A DNA stretch of 35,069 nucleotides from NCBI GenBank assembly GCA_030949605.1, contig JAUZSH010000035.1, positions 1 through 35,069 on the forward strand. The letters are read 5' to 3'. Within the stretch, counting starts at the first letter, position 1, and each line of letters opens with the position of its first letter. A program made the translations under genes and the position numbers. Below the pieces are notes generated by a model. The model did not search any database. It saw nothing but the letters and a program-made list of their open reading frames with translations, and was not told where the DNA came from. The DNA comes from Ghiorsea sp. Its GTDB lineage: Bacteria > Pseudomonadota > Zetaproteobacteria > Mariprofundales > Mariprofundaceae. Positions 1-8,603 of the stretch are shown here, one piece after another.

Positions 1-1489
1 TTGCTGTGATCTCTGTGCCTTTAGTAGTGGCTTGACCAACATTGATTGGACTGTAAAAGAAGTTGGCATCAGGTGACCAAACAATCAAATCTTTATATTG
101 GGTATTGAAATAAACCACACTCAATATCATAGCTTAAATCATCGCCTTCAACCTGATAGTTCAAACCCATATCCCAGCCTTTGCTGGTTTCAGATTTGAG
201 GTTGGCATTACCTGCTGAAAATGCCGACGCAGGAAAATACAAATCATTGATAGATGGAGCCTTAAAACCTGTGCCGTAGTTTGCACTCGCACTAAAATTA
301 TCATTAGCATGAAAGACTGTGCCAAGTTTATACGTTGTCGCATTATCACTCACTGAGTTTTTATCATAGCGAACAGAGGCATTCACATCCAACATGTCAT
401 AGCTATTCGCAAAGGATGCAAACAATGCTTGTTGGGTCATTGTTTCATCAAAGCCAGCGCTGGTACTTTTGCCATTGTCCCTGTGAACATCTAAACCAAA
501 CAATACAGATACTGCTTCTAAATCCAGATGGTTTTGTAAGGTTAGTTGGTCAACCGTGGTTTTAAAGTCTGAGTTGTTAAACGAGAATGGTGCAGGGTCT
601 TTACCCACCACATCATCGGTTGAACGTGAGATTTGCAATGTGCTTTCAAATATATCCGAGAATGGATATACCACTTGCACACTGCTTACATTCTGTTTGG
701 TTTTTTGCGTATAATCCAGCACATCACCAAAAGGAAACCCACCATCCAAATCAGTTGTACCTTCAACATTACGCACACTCAAGTTAATATCCGCATCGCC
801 CGCTTGAAAACCAACGCGACCTGATAATGTGGTGCGGTCATAAGGGTCTGCTTCTGTGCCTGATGCAGCAGCAGAAAAACCATCTGTTTTCAGTGTGTCT
901 GCAGTTAAGGCGTAAGTCACACCTGAGTCCGTACCACCTTGCACAGATACACCACCTGATTTCGTGCCATAAGTGCCAGCTTCAGCAAACACTTGGGTAT
1001 GGATGCCTTTTTACCTTTACGGGTGAAAATCTGAATCACACCCGCCATAGCATCTGCACCATAAAGTGAAGATTGTGCGCCGCGCACGATTTCAATGCGT
1101 TCGATGTCAGCCGTTGAAAGGTTTGCCCAATCAAAGCTGCCAAGTGTAACCGAACCAACACGCACGCCATCAATCAAGACCAAGGTATGACCGCTGTTGC
1201 CACCGCGAAGGAATACGGAAGTGCTTTTACCCAAGCCACCGTTTGAAGCTACATCAATACCAGCTTGTGTGCGTAAAATATCAGCCACGGTGGTGGCTTG
1301 TGATGCTTCAATGTCATCGCGTGTAATCACTGTCGTATCCGCACTGACATTGGCTGGATTTTCAGCAATGCGTCCTGCTGTCACCACCAAAGGTGACAAC
1401 TCATCTGCATGTGCAGATACAGACATCAATTGCGATGCCAAGACACCCATCAGTGCCGTTTGTTTTAATGTTTTGTTGAAGGGTTTCAA
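1..1489 (-). pseudogene. btuB: TonB-dependent vitamin B12 receptor BtuB, frameshifted and cut by window edge
   Basis: Outer-membrane TonB-dependent receptor, most likely for cobalamin. The N-terminus carries a signal peptide ending near SVSAHA, then a TonB box (SPLVVTA) and a plug domain with LRGGNSGHTLVLIDGVRVG and VRGAQSSLYGADAMAG. A TTG start at 1489 is chosen because GGAGA lies 6 nt upstream and it begins directly at the signal peptide; an in-frame ATG at 1621 would add an unlikely N-terminal stretch. Frame is lost in an A5 run (plus-strand T run 1008-1012); one more A joins RKGKK to GIHTQVFAEAGTYG. It is lost again around 118-126, where the next frame reads SVVYFNTQYKDLIVW. The 3' end lies outside the window. 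The upstream cobalamin riboswitch and the nearby btuCDF genes support the B12 assignment. It may be a true pseudogene or a sequencing artefact. Confidence 0.85.
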
Positions 1490-1646
1490 TGTATTTCTCC
1501 ATTTGCGCCCGCCGCGCATATTATATTTGCGGTGAACTTGGCTAGAGATTGAGGTGACAGAAAACCATTTAAGTATACGAAAAATAGAAGACCACCGACC
1601 TATCTCCCACCGAGACTTCATCCGTTGTGAAGCTCGTAAGCTTCGT

Positions 1647-1819
1647 GTTTTAGGCCGGTCTCCTGGCTCACCTTCATCCGCATTTATTCAAACCTTCCCA
1701 AGCTTTTGCCCAGTGGCGTGTGAATAAAATTGTCAGGCTTACAGTAGCGGGGGCTGCGTTAGAATTGCACTAACTTCCCGTTTCACTCATTGGGTATAAA
1801 ACCCGCCAAGCACCTATAA
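1647..1819 (-). promoter_or_regulatory. Cobalamin (AdoCbl) riboswitch upstream of btuB
   Basis: Read on the minus strand, the hallmark cobalamin-riboswitch boxes occur in order: an AACGGGAAG box, TGCAATTCTAACGC, AGCCCCCGCTACTGTAA, GCCACTGGGC, GCTTGGGAAGG and finally AGCCAGGAGACCGGCC. The ends can pair weakly (TAGG with CCTA) to close P1. A perfect 6-bp hairpin, GAAGCT-TACG-AGCTTC, follows at 1629-1644 and could be part of the expression platform. The leader then runs about 140 nt to the btuB start without an obvious intrinsic terminator, so translational control is more likely than transcription termination. That last point is inference. Confidence 0.95.
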
Positions 1820-1876
1820 CGCGGCGGACGATACTGCCTGATTTGAATATGTCCACCGCAGCATCCCACGTTCACT

Positions 1877-1993
1877 CGTCATTCCCGCCACCCGAGGGCG
1901 TACTCTCTGCCTACGACATTCACCTCAAGGCGGAAATCCATCAACTGCAATACTTCCGCGATGAAGTTGATACCTGCCTTCGCGGAAATGACC
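1877..1993. repeat. Imperfect palindromic intergenic repeat (spurious small reading frame)
   Basis: TCATTCCCGC at 1879-1888 pairs with GCGGAAATGA at 1982-1991 with one mismatch. Inside, ATCAACT (1940-1946) pairs with AGTTGAT (1965-1971) and GCGGAA (1930-1935) with TTCCGC (1954-1959). This resembles the dispersed hairpin repeats of the TCATTCCCGCG...CGCGGGAATGA type. A 60-codon plus-strand reading frame crosses it but has no ribosome site and its residues track the palindrome, so it is not called as a gene. Confidence 0.55.
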
Positions 1994-2132
1994 CGATGTT
2001 TAAGCTTTACCAAAAAATAAAATAAACCTATCGTTCACCCTTTCTTTATCTATAATACCCAAAACAAGGTAAATATAGGATAGTGACACATGAACCAATA
2101 CACACTTCATCACACTATGTTTGCAAGAAAAC

Positions 2133-2701
2133 ATGTTTAAATATCTATATCTAACTGAGTTAGAATGGGCTGATTCGTGGGTGAACGGAGGGGACATACC
2201 CATTTCACTAGCTAGCACATACTTACATGAGACAAGGGGCGGTGTATTTACCCCAGATGAAAACCTAATACATGATTCACAAGTTGATATTAAAAGCTTG
2301 TCACCAGCAATTAGTATAAAAATGTAAAAGGCTTTAGTATGACAAACTGCTATATCAATGGCAGTAGAGTCCCAGACATTATAAACGCATCTTATTATGA
2401 AGAGGATGGGTTGATTTTATCGTTTTGTAACAACCTGAATGAATCTATCGCATTAAAACTTGGGAAGAAATGCTGTGTGAAAATCAGTAATCTTAGAAAA
2501 CTAAGAAAAATAATCGATAAGCAGGTGGGTGTTAAAGGTATTATGGGTGAATGTAAATACACCGAAGACCATAACAGAAGCCACTTTCTAAAGTCTAATG
2601 AAGATTCATGGCAGCATGAATATAGAATGTTCTGGAGACATACAGAAAACCAAGTAGTCACAATACCAAAAGGATTTGGAAAACTAGTGACCTCGTATTA
2701 G
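2133..2701 (+). pseudogene. Hypothetical protein, single gene split by a frameshift
   Basis: Two consecutive reading frames look like halves of one protein of about 189 residues. The first begins MFKYLYLTELEWADSW at 2133 and contains NGGDIPISLASTYLHETRGG and FTPDENLIHDS. The second resumes from about 2318 with KNVKGFSMTNCYING and ends at IPKGFGKLVTSY. Adding one A to the A5 run at 2318-2322 joins them cleanly. I do not recognise a named domain; the tone is that of small accessory proteins found next to toxin-antitoxin or defence genes. No strong Shine-Dalgarno is visible. It is AT-rich and isolated on the plus strand, with a large palindromic element just downstream, so horizontal origin is likely. 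Function unknown. Confidence 0.55.
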
Positions 2702-2736
2702 GCAAGGGAAATATGAGAAAGTATACTACCTAGATC

Positions 2737-3081
2737 CTGCAAGTGTTTACACATACATAGCGCAACCTCTTAATTCACCTGGTATATTTAAAAAATACTC
2801 ATCACCAATAAGGTGACCACGTGTTTTTTAAATACGCCATATAAACCAATACCTTCGCCAAGGTTCAGCGCGTTTCGCGCAAAGCAAGCGAGTAACCACA
2901 ACATTCTAGAATATTGTGGTATATTAAAAATAACATCCCCCAAACCCCGATGTTATTTTTAATATACGCTTTCTAAATCAATGTGTTACAAACACTAGGG
3001 TTTTTACCAATGTATTCTCTAAAACTGGCGAAGGTATTGATAAACGAATATCTTACACTCTGCACGTACAAACACTTGCAG
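2737..3081. repeat. Nested palindromic element of unknown type
   Basis: No gene is seen between 2702 and 3161. Instead there are concentric inverted repeats: CTGCAAGTGTTT (2737-2748) with AAACACTTGCAG (3070-3081), then AATACCTTCGCCA (2848-2860) with TGGCGAAGGTATT (3026-3038), then a perfect 19-bp stem (2919-2937 with 2949-2967). Smaller hairpins also occur: GCGCG-TTT-CGCGC near 2868-2880, a 24-nt near-palindrome CCACAA...TTGTGG at 2896-2919, and GTGTT-ACA-AACAC around 2982-2994. The whole could fold as a long branched cruciform or structured RNA. It does not show clear integron attC core sites or a transposase. Confidence 0.7.
2919..2967. repeat. Perfect 19-bp stem with 11-nt C-rich loop
   Basis: GTATATTAAAAATAACATC at 2919-2937 is the exact reverse complement of 2949-2967. 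The loop at 2938-2948 reads CCCCAAACCCC. It lies at the centre of the larger nested palindrome. The AT-only stem and C-rich loop are unlike an intrinsic terminator, because no T tract follows on either strand. Confidence 0.85.
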
Positions 3082-3161
3082 AATTTAGGTACTATTTTCT
3101 CATATTGAATAGTTCTAGTTGCTAATGCTTGTAGCCTATAAAAATAGCTGAATTTTCCTGG

Positions 3162-3456
3162 TTAAAATTTCGATTCTATATCCATGCTTTTATGCAGTAT
3201 GCGAACGATAAGAATTTCATGGTTTGAGGTTTCACGATAAAAAATAATGTGGCTGCCTTGTGGGAATTTTCTATATCCTTCTTTAATATAGCCGCATTGT
3301 TTACCAAACGAGGAAGACTTGGCGAGCAAAATGAAATGTGTCATCAAATTGTTTGATATATAAAAGGCGTTGGTCTCGACCCCAGTGTTTTTCTGTGAAT
3401 CTGGCAATGGTTTTCAGGTCATGTTTTGCTTCGTTGCTTAACTCAAAACCCTTCAT
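3162..3456 (-). pseudogene. parE: ParE/RelE-family toxin, frameshifted
   Basis: Predicted toxin of a ParDE toxin-antitoxin pair; ParE proteins poison DNA gyrase. The 5' part reads MKGFELSNEAKHDLKTIARF and LLYIKQFDDTFH, and the 3' part, in another frame, reads LLAKSSSFGKQCGYIKEGYR, then FPQGSHIIFY and IVRILHKSMD, the typical ParE C-terminal strand. Removing one base from the T4 run (plus-strand A run 3328-3331) gives a continuous 97-residue protein of normal length. The ATG at 3456 overlaps the antitoxin stop codon as ATGA, indicating translational coupling. As sequenced, the toxin would be inactive. Either it is a decayed toxin or the base is a sequencing error. Confidence 0.85.
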
Positions 3457-3695
3457 TGATGCTGTTCATGATCAAGCTCTTTCATCAATTCATCATAGTT
3501 ATAATCGGCAACGCCACTTTGCTCACCTTCAGCAAGCATATGCCTTAAAGTCTCAAGTTTGGTTTCTGAATTTTCTAGTAGTCTAAGCCCAGCTCTAATG
3601 ACTTCGCTTGCCGAACCAAAACGACCACTTTTCACTTGCCCTGTTATAAAACCATCAAAATGATTGCCCAATGTGACACTTGTGTTTTTAGCCAT
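3453..3695 (-). CDS. parD: ParD-family ribbon-helix-helix antitoxin
   Basis: Eighty-residue antitoxin. The N-terminal half (VTLGNHFDGFITGQVKSGRF then GSASEVIRAGLRLLE) is the ribbon-helix-helix DNA-binding domain of the ParD/CopG group. The acidic C-terminal half (EQSGVADYNYDELMKELD) is the usual toxin-binding segment. Length is normal for the family and the gene is intact. A GAGGTG ribosome site lies 5 nt upstream of the ATG. The upstream stretch holds two GGTACA-containing repeats at about 3705-3722, which could be an operator for autoregulation. It is encoded directly upstream of, and overlapping, the parE gene. Confidence 0.88.
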   Translation of the reverse strand: MAKNTSVTLGNHFDGFITGQVKSGRFGSASEVIRAGLRLLENSETKLETLRHMLAEGEQSGVADYNYDELMKELDHEQHQ

Positions 3696-3779
3696 AAAGC
3701 ACCTCTTTGTACCAATATGTACCTAGTTATGGTATATATTGAATGGTGAGTCAATGGAAGAAGCTCTATATTCTCGCCA

Positions 3780-4538
3780 TTATGCTTTTTTGTTTCGCCA
3801 ATCAATGCGGCAATCCACCACATCACCCACCACCACAATCGCAGGGGATTGGGCGATAAGTTGCTTGGATTTTGCTTCTTGCAGTGTACCTGTTTCGCAT
3901 GTTTCGTCCTGTGTGCCTGCGGCATGGATAATGGCAATAGATGTGTTTGTAGATAACCCTGCACCGATGAGACGCGTGGCAATTTGCGGTAAGTTTTTCG
4001 CACCCATATAAAAGACCAACACGGGAAATGCTTTGACCAAAGATTTCCAGTCCATACGGCTGTTTTCACTGGCTTCGTGACCTGTGAGAAAAGCGAGCGT
4101 GGCATTGGTGGTACGGTCGGTGACGGGAATACCTGCAAGTGCGGGGGCGGCAATACCAGCAGTGATACCAGGAATCACGCGAAAGGTGATGTTTTCAGCA
4201 TTCAAAGCGCGCATTTCTTCACCACCACGCCCAAAAACAAAAGGATCGCCACCTTTGAGGCGCACCACGCGTTTGTTTGCTTTGGCTAAATCAATCAGGG
4301 TTTGGCAAATATCATCTTGGCTTGTGGATGCCCTGCCACCACGTTTACCCGCACAGATGCGCTCTGCTTTATCATGGGCTAGAGCTAATATTTCATCGGA
4401 TACCAATGCGTCATAAACAATCACATCGCAATCCGAGATAAGCCTGTGTGCGGCAAAGGTGAGTAAGCTTGCATCACCGGGCCCTGCACCGACCAATGCC
4501 ACTTCTCCTGCTTCTAATGGGCTATCTAACTTCTTCAT
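3780..4538 (-). CDS. cobA: Uroporphyrinogen-III C-methyltransferase (SUMT)
   Basis: SAM-dependent enzyme that methylates uroporphyrinogen III at C-2 and C-7 to give precorrin-2, the branch point to siroheme and cobalamin. Family motifs are all present: VALVGAGPGDASLLT near the start, VRLKGGDPFVFGRGGEE in the middle and VIPGITAGIAAPALAGIPVT for SAM and substrate binding. The length of 252 residues fits a single-domain CobA without a CysG-type dehydrogenase/chelatase. The ATG at 4538 is preferred over the overlapping GTG at 4541 because AGGATAAG lies at proper spacing. It is the last gene of the B12 operon, directly after cbiX. The product could also supply siroheme to the NirB encoded at the far end of the window. 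Confidence 0.93.
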   Translation of the reverse strand: MKKLDSPLEAGEVALVGAGPGDASLLTFAAHRLISDCDVIVYDALVSDEILALAHDKAERICAGKRGGRASTSQDDICQTLIDLAKANKRVVRLKGGDPFVFGRGGEEMRALNAENITFRVIPGITAGIAAPALAGIPVTDRTTNATLAFLTGHEASENSRMDWKSLVKAFPVLVFYMGAKNLPQIATRLIGAGLSTNTSIAIIHAAGTQDETCETGTLQEAKSKQLIAQSPAIVVVGDVVDCRIDWRNKKA

Positions 4539-4541
4539 CAC

Positions 4542-5171
4542 TTATCCTACTCGACTTGTTTTGAATATATCAGCAACCAAGTCCGCAAAACCTTCAGTTT
4601 CAATCAATGCAGGTTTGATGTCCAACTCAATATCCACTTCTTTTGCCAGTGTTTTGCACATATCCAAGCTATGCCCGTCAAACAACAAAACAGGCTGTAC
4701 AACTATTTTTTTAACACCCTGCGCTTGGATATTTTCCAATACGCTGCTGACATTGGGCGCACCATGCAATGCAGACATCGCAGCCATAGAACAACCTTTA
4801 GCGTGTTTATATAAAGCTGCAACCAACTTCTCAAAACCTGTGAATTGATACATCACAAACAAGATATGAATGCGTTTGGACTGTTGGGTAAGCTGCGAAA
4901 CAATCAGTTTGGCAATATCATCGGCTTTATCGGCAAGCGCAGGTAGCTCTGCGGCTTGAGAGTCTTGCATCAGCACAGGCACATCTTGTTTCAAATGTTT
5001 GCCGTGACCTAAAAATAGCGGCAATACTTTTGCATCTTTGGGCAGTGCCTCATCTGATAAAAAAGCGACATCAACGTGCTCATCCAAGATGGCGGCGACT
5101 TGCGTTGCCAAAACATTCACTTGCTCGGCATGTTTGGCATGGCTTGAGCCATGGGCGAGTAAAACAAACAT
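4542..5171 (-). CDS. cbiX: CbiX-type sirohydrochlorin chelatase (two-domain)
   Basis: Inserts Co2+ (B12) or Fe2+ (siroheme) into sirohydrochlorin. The 209 residues show two related halves: the first begins FVLLAHGSSHAKHAEQVN with the LAHGS metal-site histidine and continues VLPLFLGHGKH; the second contains LHGAPNVSSVLENIQAQGVK and VVQPVLLFDGHSLDM with its own histidine. This is the CbiX-long or SirB architecture. The coding frame abuts cobA downstream (3-nt gap to its ATG) and cobO upstream. The context suggests cobalt, but nitrite reductase in the same window also needs siroheme, so metal choice is open. Confidence 0.85.
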   Translation of the reverse strand: MFVLLAHGSSHAKHAEQVNVLATQVAAILDEHVDVAFLSDEALPKDAKVLPLFLGHGKHLKQDVPVLMQDSQAAELPALADKADDIAKLIVSQLTQQSKRIHILFVMYQFTGFEKLVAALYKHAKGCSMAAMSALHGAPNVSSVLENIQAQGVKKIVVQPVLLFDGHSLDMCKTLAKEVDIELDIKPALIETEGFADLVADIFKTSRVG

Positions 5172-5708
5172 TTAAAATTCAATACCTTGTGCTGCTTTGA
5201 TACCTTTTTCATAAGCATGTTTGATGGGTTTCATTTCAGTGACGGTATCCGCATATTCTATCACTTCAGGGGAAGCATTACGCCCTGTAAACACCAAATG
5301 CATCCAATCAGGGCGATTTTCTTTCAAGAAATCGACAACTTCTTTGCCATCCAACCAGCCATAACCACAGCAATAATTAATTTCATCCAACAGCACCAAA
5401 TCAAACTCGTGGGATGCAATTTTTTCTTGGGCAAATGCCCAAATTTCACGGGTCGTTTTAATATCCTGTTCGGGATTTTTGGTATCCCAAGTAAAACCAT
5501 CACCCATCACATGCCATTCAATATTATCAAATTTTTCAGCCGCTTTTTGCTCGCCTGTTTTCCACTTTCCCTTGATAAACTGAATCACACACACCTTCAT
5601 GCCCCAGCCTGCAGCACGAAATGCCACACCAAATGCAGAGGATGATTTGCCTTTACCATCACCTGTGTTGACCACCATCACGCCTTGTCTATTCTCTCGT
5701 TTTTTCAT
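5172..5708 (-). CDS. cobO: Cob(I)yrinic acid a,c-diamide adenosyltransferase (CobO/BtuR type)
   Basis: Transfers the 5'-deoxyadenosyl group of ATP to the cobalt of corrinoids in biosynthesis and salvage. The N-terminal P-loop VVNTGDGKGKSSSAFG, the VIQFIKGKWKTGE segment, DLVLLDEINYCCGYGWLD and VFTGRNASPE are diagnostic of the CobA/CobO/BtuR family. The length of 178 residues is normal. The ATG at 5708 is chosen because GAGGA sits 6 nt upstream; a TTG two codons earlier is possible. It follows btuD closely, fitting an operon that imports corrinoids and then adenosylates them. Confidence 0.93.
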   Translation of the reverse strand: MKKRENRQGVMVVNTGDGKGKSSSAFGVAFRAAGWGMKVCVIQFIKGKWKTGEQKAAEKFDNIEWHVMGDGFTWDTKNPEQDIKTTREIWAFAQEKIASHEFDLVLLDEINYCCGYGWLDGKEVVDFLKENRPDWMHLVFTGRNASPEVIEYADTVTEMKPIKHAYEKGIKAAQGIEF

Positions 5709-5710
5709 GT

Positions 5711-6442
5711 TCAATCCTCACCATATTCGGGTCTTAAATCTTTGCCTGTGCCTTTAAGCTTAACTTTAAATACAGGCTCTAAGCGCGCTGCAATCAATAT
5801 GTCTTTCGCCGTGCCAACGCTTACACCACCACAACCATCAAACAACACCACCTTATCCGCCACTCCTGCGGCTTGCTGCAAATCATGCAAGACCGTGATG
5901 ATTAAACGACCTTGCTTGGCTTGTTGTTTTATCAGCTTTAGGCAATCGACTTGATGCTTCATGTCCAAGTGTGCGGTTGGCTCATCCATGAGCCAAATAG
6001 GGTTATCGCGTACCATGGTTGCCGCAATCTCAACCCGCTGTCGCTCGCCACTGGATAAATCACCCAAAGCGCGGTGTTTTAAGCCATTCAATTCCATATA
6101 ATCTAAGCGCATGATCTGATACTGTTCTTCTGCATCACCTTCTGCCGATAATGTTAAGCGTTGCAACACGGTTAAACCAAATTCTGAGGGTGGCAAATCA
6201 CCTTGCCATGTAAAAATATACGATAAATCTTGACGTGAATAACCGGTTAATGGTTTGTTTTTAAGCTGAATATCACCATGTGAAGGTGTAAACATGTTTT
6301 GCAATGCCAATAATAATGTTGATTTGCCCGCACCATTTGGGCCGAGCACCACCACCACTTGCCCAGCATCCATTTGTATGTTCAATGCTTGAATCAGGGT
6401 TTTATTGCCGCGTTTGAGTGATAATTGTTGAATATTGAGCAT
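5711..6442 (-). CDS. btuD: Vitamin B12 ABC transporter ATP-binding protein
   Basis: Cytoplasmic ATPase of the BtuCDF importer. Walker A is LGPNGAGKSTLL, the ABC signature is LSSGERQRVEIA, Walker B is IWLMDEPTAHLD and the switch histidine is in TVLHD. The Q-loop reads FTWQGD. The length of 243 residues is typical of the FecCD-type ATPases. The ATG at 6442 lies 4 nt after the btuC stop. ModC-like or iron-siderophore roles are excluded mainly by context: btuF upstream, cobO downstream and a cobalamin riboswitch-controlled receptor gene nearby. Confidence 0.9.
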   Translation of the reverse strand: MLNIQQLSLKRGNKTLIQALNIQMDAGQVVVVLGPNGAGKSTLLLALQNMFTPSHGDIQLKNKPLTGYSRQDLSYIFTWQGDLPPSEFGLTVLQRLTLSAEGDAEEQYQIMRLDYMELNGLKHRALGDLSSGERQRVEIAATMVRDNPIWLMDEPTAHLDMKHQVDCLKLIKQQAKQGRLIITVLHDLQQAAGVADKVVLFDGCGGVSVGTAKDILIAARLEPVFKVKLKGTGKDLRPEYGED

Positions 6443-6446
6443 CACA

Positions 6447-7405
6447 TTACCGCCGCAACAACAAATAAAGGAATAAAGGCACGCCAATCATGGCAGTAAG
6501 CACACCCACGGGCAGCTCGGCGGGGCTGATGATGGTGCGCGCCGTGGTGTCTGCCATAATCAATAGAATACCGCCGCCAAATGCCGATGAAATCAGCACA
6601 GCTTTATGCAAGCTACCAAAGACCAAACGCATCAAATGCGGCACAACAAGCCCGATAAAACCAATCGTGCCAGCGGCAGTGACGGCAACCGCAGTCACCG
6701 CAGATGCAAGGAATAATAATGTGATGCGAAGGCGAGAAACGTTCACGCCCAAAGCTTCAGCATGGCGCTCACCAAGCAAGAGTTTGTCTAAGGATAGATG
6801 AAAGCAAAAGACCGCATAATAACGCTATACCCCAGACCAACAGCAGCGACCAAATCGGTAAACTTGAATGGGATAAATCACCCATCATCCACGCATAAGC
6901 CATCATCAAGCTGCGCTCAGACATCAGCGACATCAGCAACATCAATAATGCACCCCAGAATGCTGCCAAGACCACACCTGCAAGCAATAATCGCGCTTGC
7001 CCCCAAATATGAAAAGGATAACACAGCCGCAATCCCCACCCATGCCCCAATAAATGCGCCGATAGACGTGGCAAGGGTTGAATCAGGAAACAACATCATC
7101 GCCGACACTGCACCCACGGCTGCGCTACCTGCCACACCCAATACATAAGGCTCTGCCAATGGGTTGCCGAGCAACACCTGAAACCAAGCACCTGCCAATG
7201 CCAACATGCCGCCCACAGCAAAAGCAGTTAAAATGCGCGGCAGCCGAATATCCCAAAGAATCAGTGATTCCATCGCATTGCTTGGGTTGAAAGGGTTTAT
7301 CCAATGTTGACCCACGCCCAATACTATAAAAATGACAGCCAATGCTGCGAGGGTTAACGTGATACCCAAAATAATGGTTTTCTGATTCAAAACTTGATGG
7401 CTCAC
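6447..7405 (-). pseudogene. btuC: Vitamin B12 ABC transporter permease BtuC, two frameshifts
   Basis: FecCD-family integral membrane permease. The first segment begins MSHQVLNQKTIILGITLTLA and contains LWDIRLPRILTAFAVGGMLA and GNPLAEPYVLGVAGSAAVGA, all family hallmarks. Frame is lost at a G5 run near 7005; one base fewer continues LSFSYLGQARLLLAGVVL. It is lost again near 6790-6803, after which LDKLLLGERHAEALGV and IGFIGLVVPHLMRL continue to the stop. Removing one base at each site gives exactly 318 residues, the family norm. The GTG start at 7405 overlaps the btuF stop by 4 nt. As given the permease would not be made; both repairs being single bases makes sequencing error plausible. Confidence 0.85.
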
Positions 7406-8211
7406 AAATTCAAACCTTCAATCTGCTGCACCAAAGCTTCCATGCCATCCAACAATCGAGGCCCAGGTCTATGCACAAGGTCGGGATTGACTGTAATGAT
7501 GGCAATATCGTTGCCCAACCACTTCTTCCAATATGCCATACGCTTTGAAACATCCCGCTTTTCTGATGGAATAATAATGAGTTTAGGTTGCGCATTGATG
7601 ACTGACTCAACATTGACACGAGGCGCTTCCAAAGCCACCGAGCCAAACACGTTCTTCAAACCAATTTGTTTTAATACATCATGAATAAAAGTGTTGTTGC
7701 CTGCGGTGAGCAGTGGGTCTGCCCATATTTCATAAAATACTGGGGTGATTTTACCTGAAATGCGTTGTTTCAGTTTATCCAATCGCTTTTGCATCGCATC
7801 TGCCACTTGATTGGCTTGGTGTTGATGCCCTGTGAGCTTGCCAAGCTGGCGAATGTTCAATAAAACCTCGTCAACAGTTAAAGGGTAACTTGAAACCACC
7901 TTAACCCCTAAAGCACGAAGTTTTTCCAAGCCTGGTGTTTGCGGATTAAGCGCAATGGCAAGCGTGGGCTTGAGGCTGATGGCAGCTTCAACATTGATGC
8001 GGTTGTATGCACCAATGCGCGGCAAATCCTTGGCGGCGGCAGGGTAGTCGCAATAACTTACCCCACCCACAATATCCTTCTCAGCACCAATCGCATAAAG
8101 CGTTTCACAAATATGCGGGGCAAGGGCAAGAATGCGTTCGCCCGCATAAGCCACAGATGCCCAACAGATGCAGCATAGAATCAATAAGCTTCGCATTATA
8201 AGCTGTGGCAT
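7402..8211 (-). CDS. btuF: Periplasmic vitamin B12-binding protein
   Basis: Periplasmic binding protein that delivers corrinoids to BtuCD. The signal peptide (MRSLLILCCICWASVAYA) is followed by GERILALAPHICETLYAIGA, then IGAYNRINVEAAISLKPTLA, IWADPLLTAGNNTFIHDVL and HRPGPRLLDGMEAL, matching the BtuF/TroA-like class III fold. The length is 269 residues. The ATG at 8211 overlaps the stop of the upstream porin-like gene as TAATG; a second ATG at 8196 starts right at the signal peptide and cannot be excluded. No clear Shine-Dalgarno is visible for either, consistent with translation by coupling to the preceding gene. Confidence 0.9.
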   Translation of the reverse strand: MPQLIMRSLLILCCICWASVAYAGERILALAPHICETLYAIGAEKDIVGGVSYCDYPAAAKDLPRIGAYNRINVEAAISLKPTLAIALNPQTPGLEKLRALGVKVVSSYPLTVDEVLLNIRQLGKLTGHQHQANQVADAMQKRLDKLKQRISGKITPVFYEIWADPLLTAGNNTFIHDVLKQIGLKNVFGSVALEAPRVNVESVINAQPKLIIIPSEKRDVSKRMAYWKKWLGNDIAIITVNPDLVHRPGPRLLDGMEALVQQIEGLNL

Positions 8212-8603
8212 TAGAGGCTTAATTCTACACGTAACATCGCAATATGAACTGCACTTGATGTTGGATTGCCGCTAGGGTGCTGATACCAAAATTGCAGCAA
8301 ACGAAAGGCTTTATCGTCAGCGATATTGGATACACCTTGAATATCCCCAACAAAGTCGGATGGATCTTGGCCACCATTGATGGCAGCTTCAGTAAACCAA
8401 GTGCCGCCACTGGGTAAATCAAGCTGCACAGAAACATCTGCTGTGCCTAAAAAAGAAGAGCCTTCGGCTTGACCACCTCGGATACTGTTAACACTTTCAC
8501 CCGTGTATGATGCATAAGTTGTTATCTGATGTTCTTCCGCAGCAACTGTGCTGTTCAACGCCCATATCAGCACAGGAAAATATATCATATGTTTTAAACT
8601 CAC
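8211..8603 (-). pseudogene. OprB-like porin N-terminal fragment coupled to btuF
   Basis: The 130 codons encode a signal peptide (IYFPVLIWALNSTVAA) followed by sequence resembling the first strands of carbohydrate-selective OprB-type porins: TTYASYTGESVNSIRGG, SFLGTADVSVQLDL, GDIQGVSNIADDKAFRLLQF and WYQH. OprB proteins are usually near 400 residues, so about two thirds is missing. The reading frame ends with VELSL and its TAA overlaps the btuF ATG. It may be a remnant left by deletion, or a short secreted protein retained to drive btuF translation. The GTG start at 8603 is preferred over ATG at 8588 because it adds a charged n-region (MSLKH). First gene of the B12 operon. Confidence 0.55.

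Noticed and set aside
1843-2025. 60-codon plus-strand reading frame
   Set aside because: It lies within an imperfect palindromic repeat, has no ribosome site and no protein-like conservation pattern; annotated as a repeat.
2737-3081. Integron attC site or CRISPR array
   Set aside because: No RYYYAAC/GTTRRRY core pair, no integrase nearby and no regularly spaced direct repeats; the repeats are inverted and concentric.
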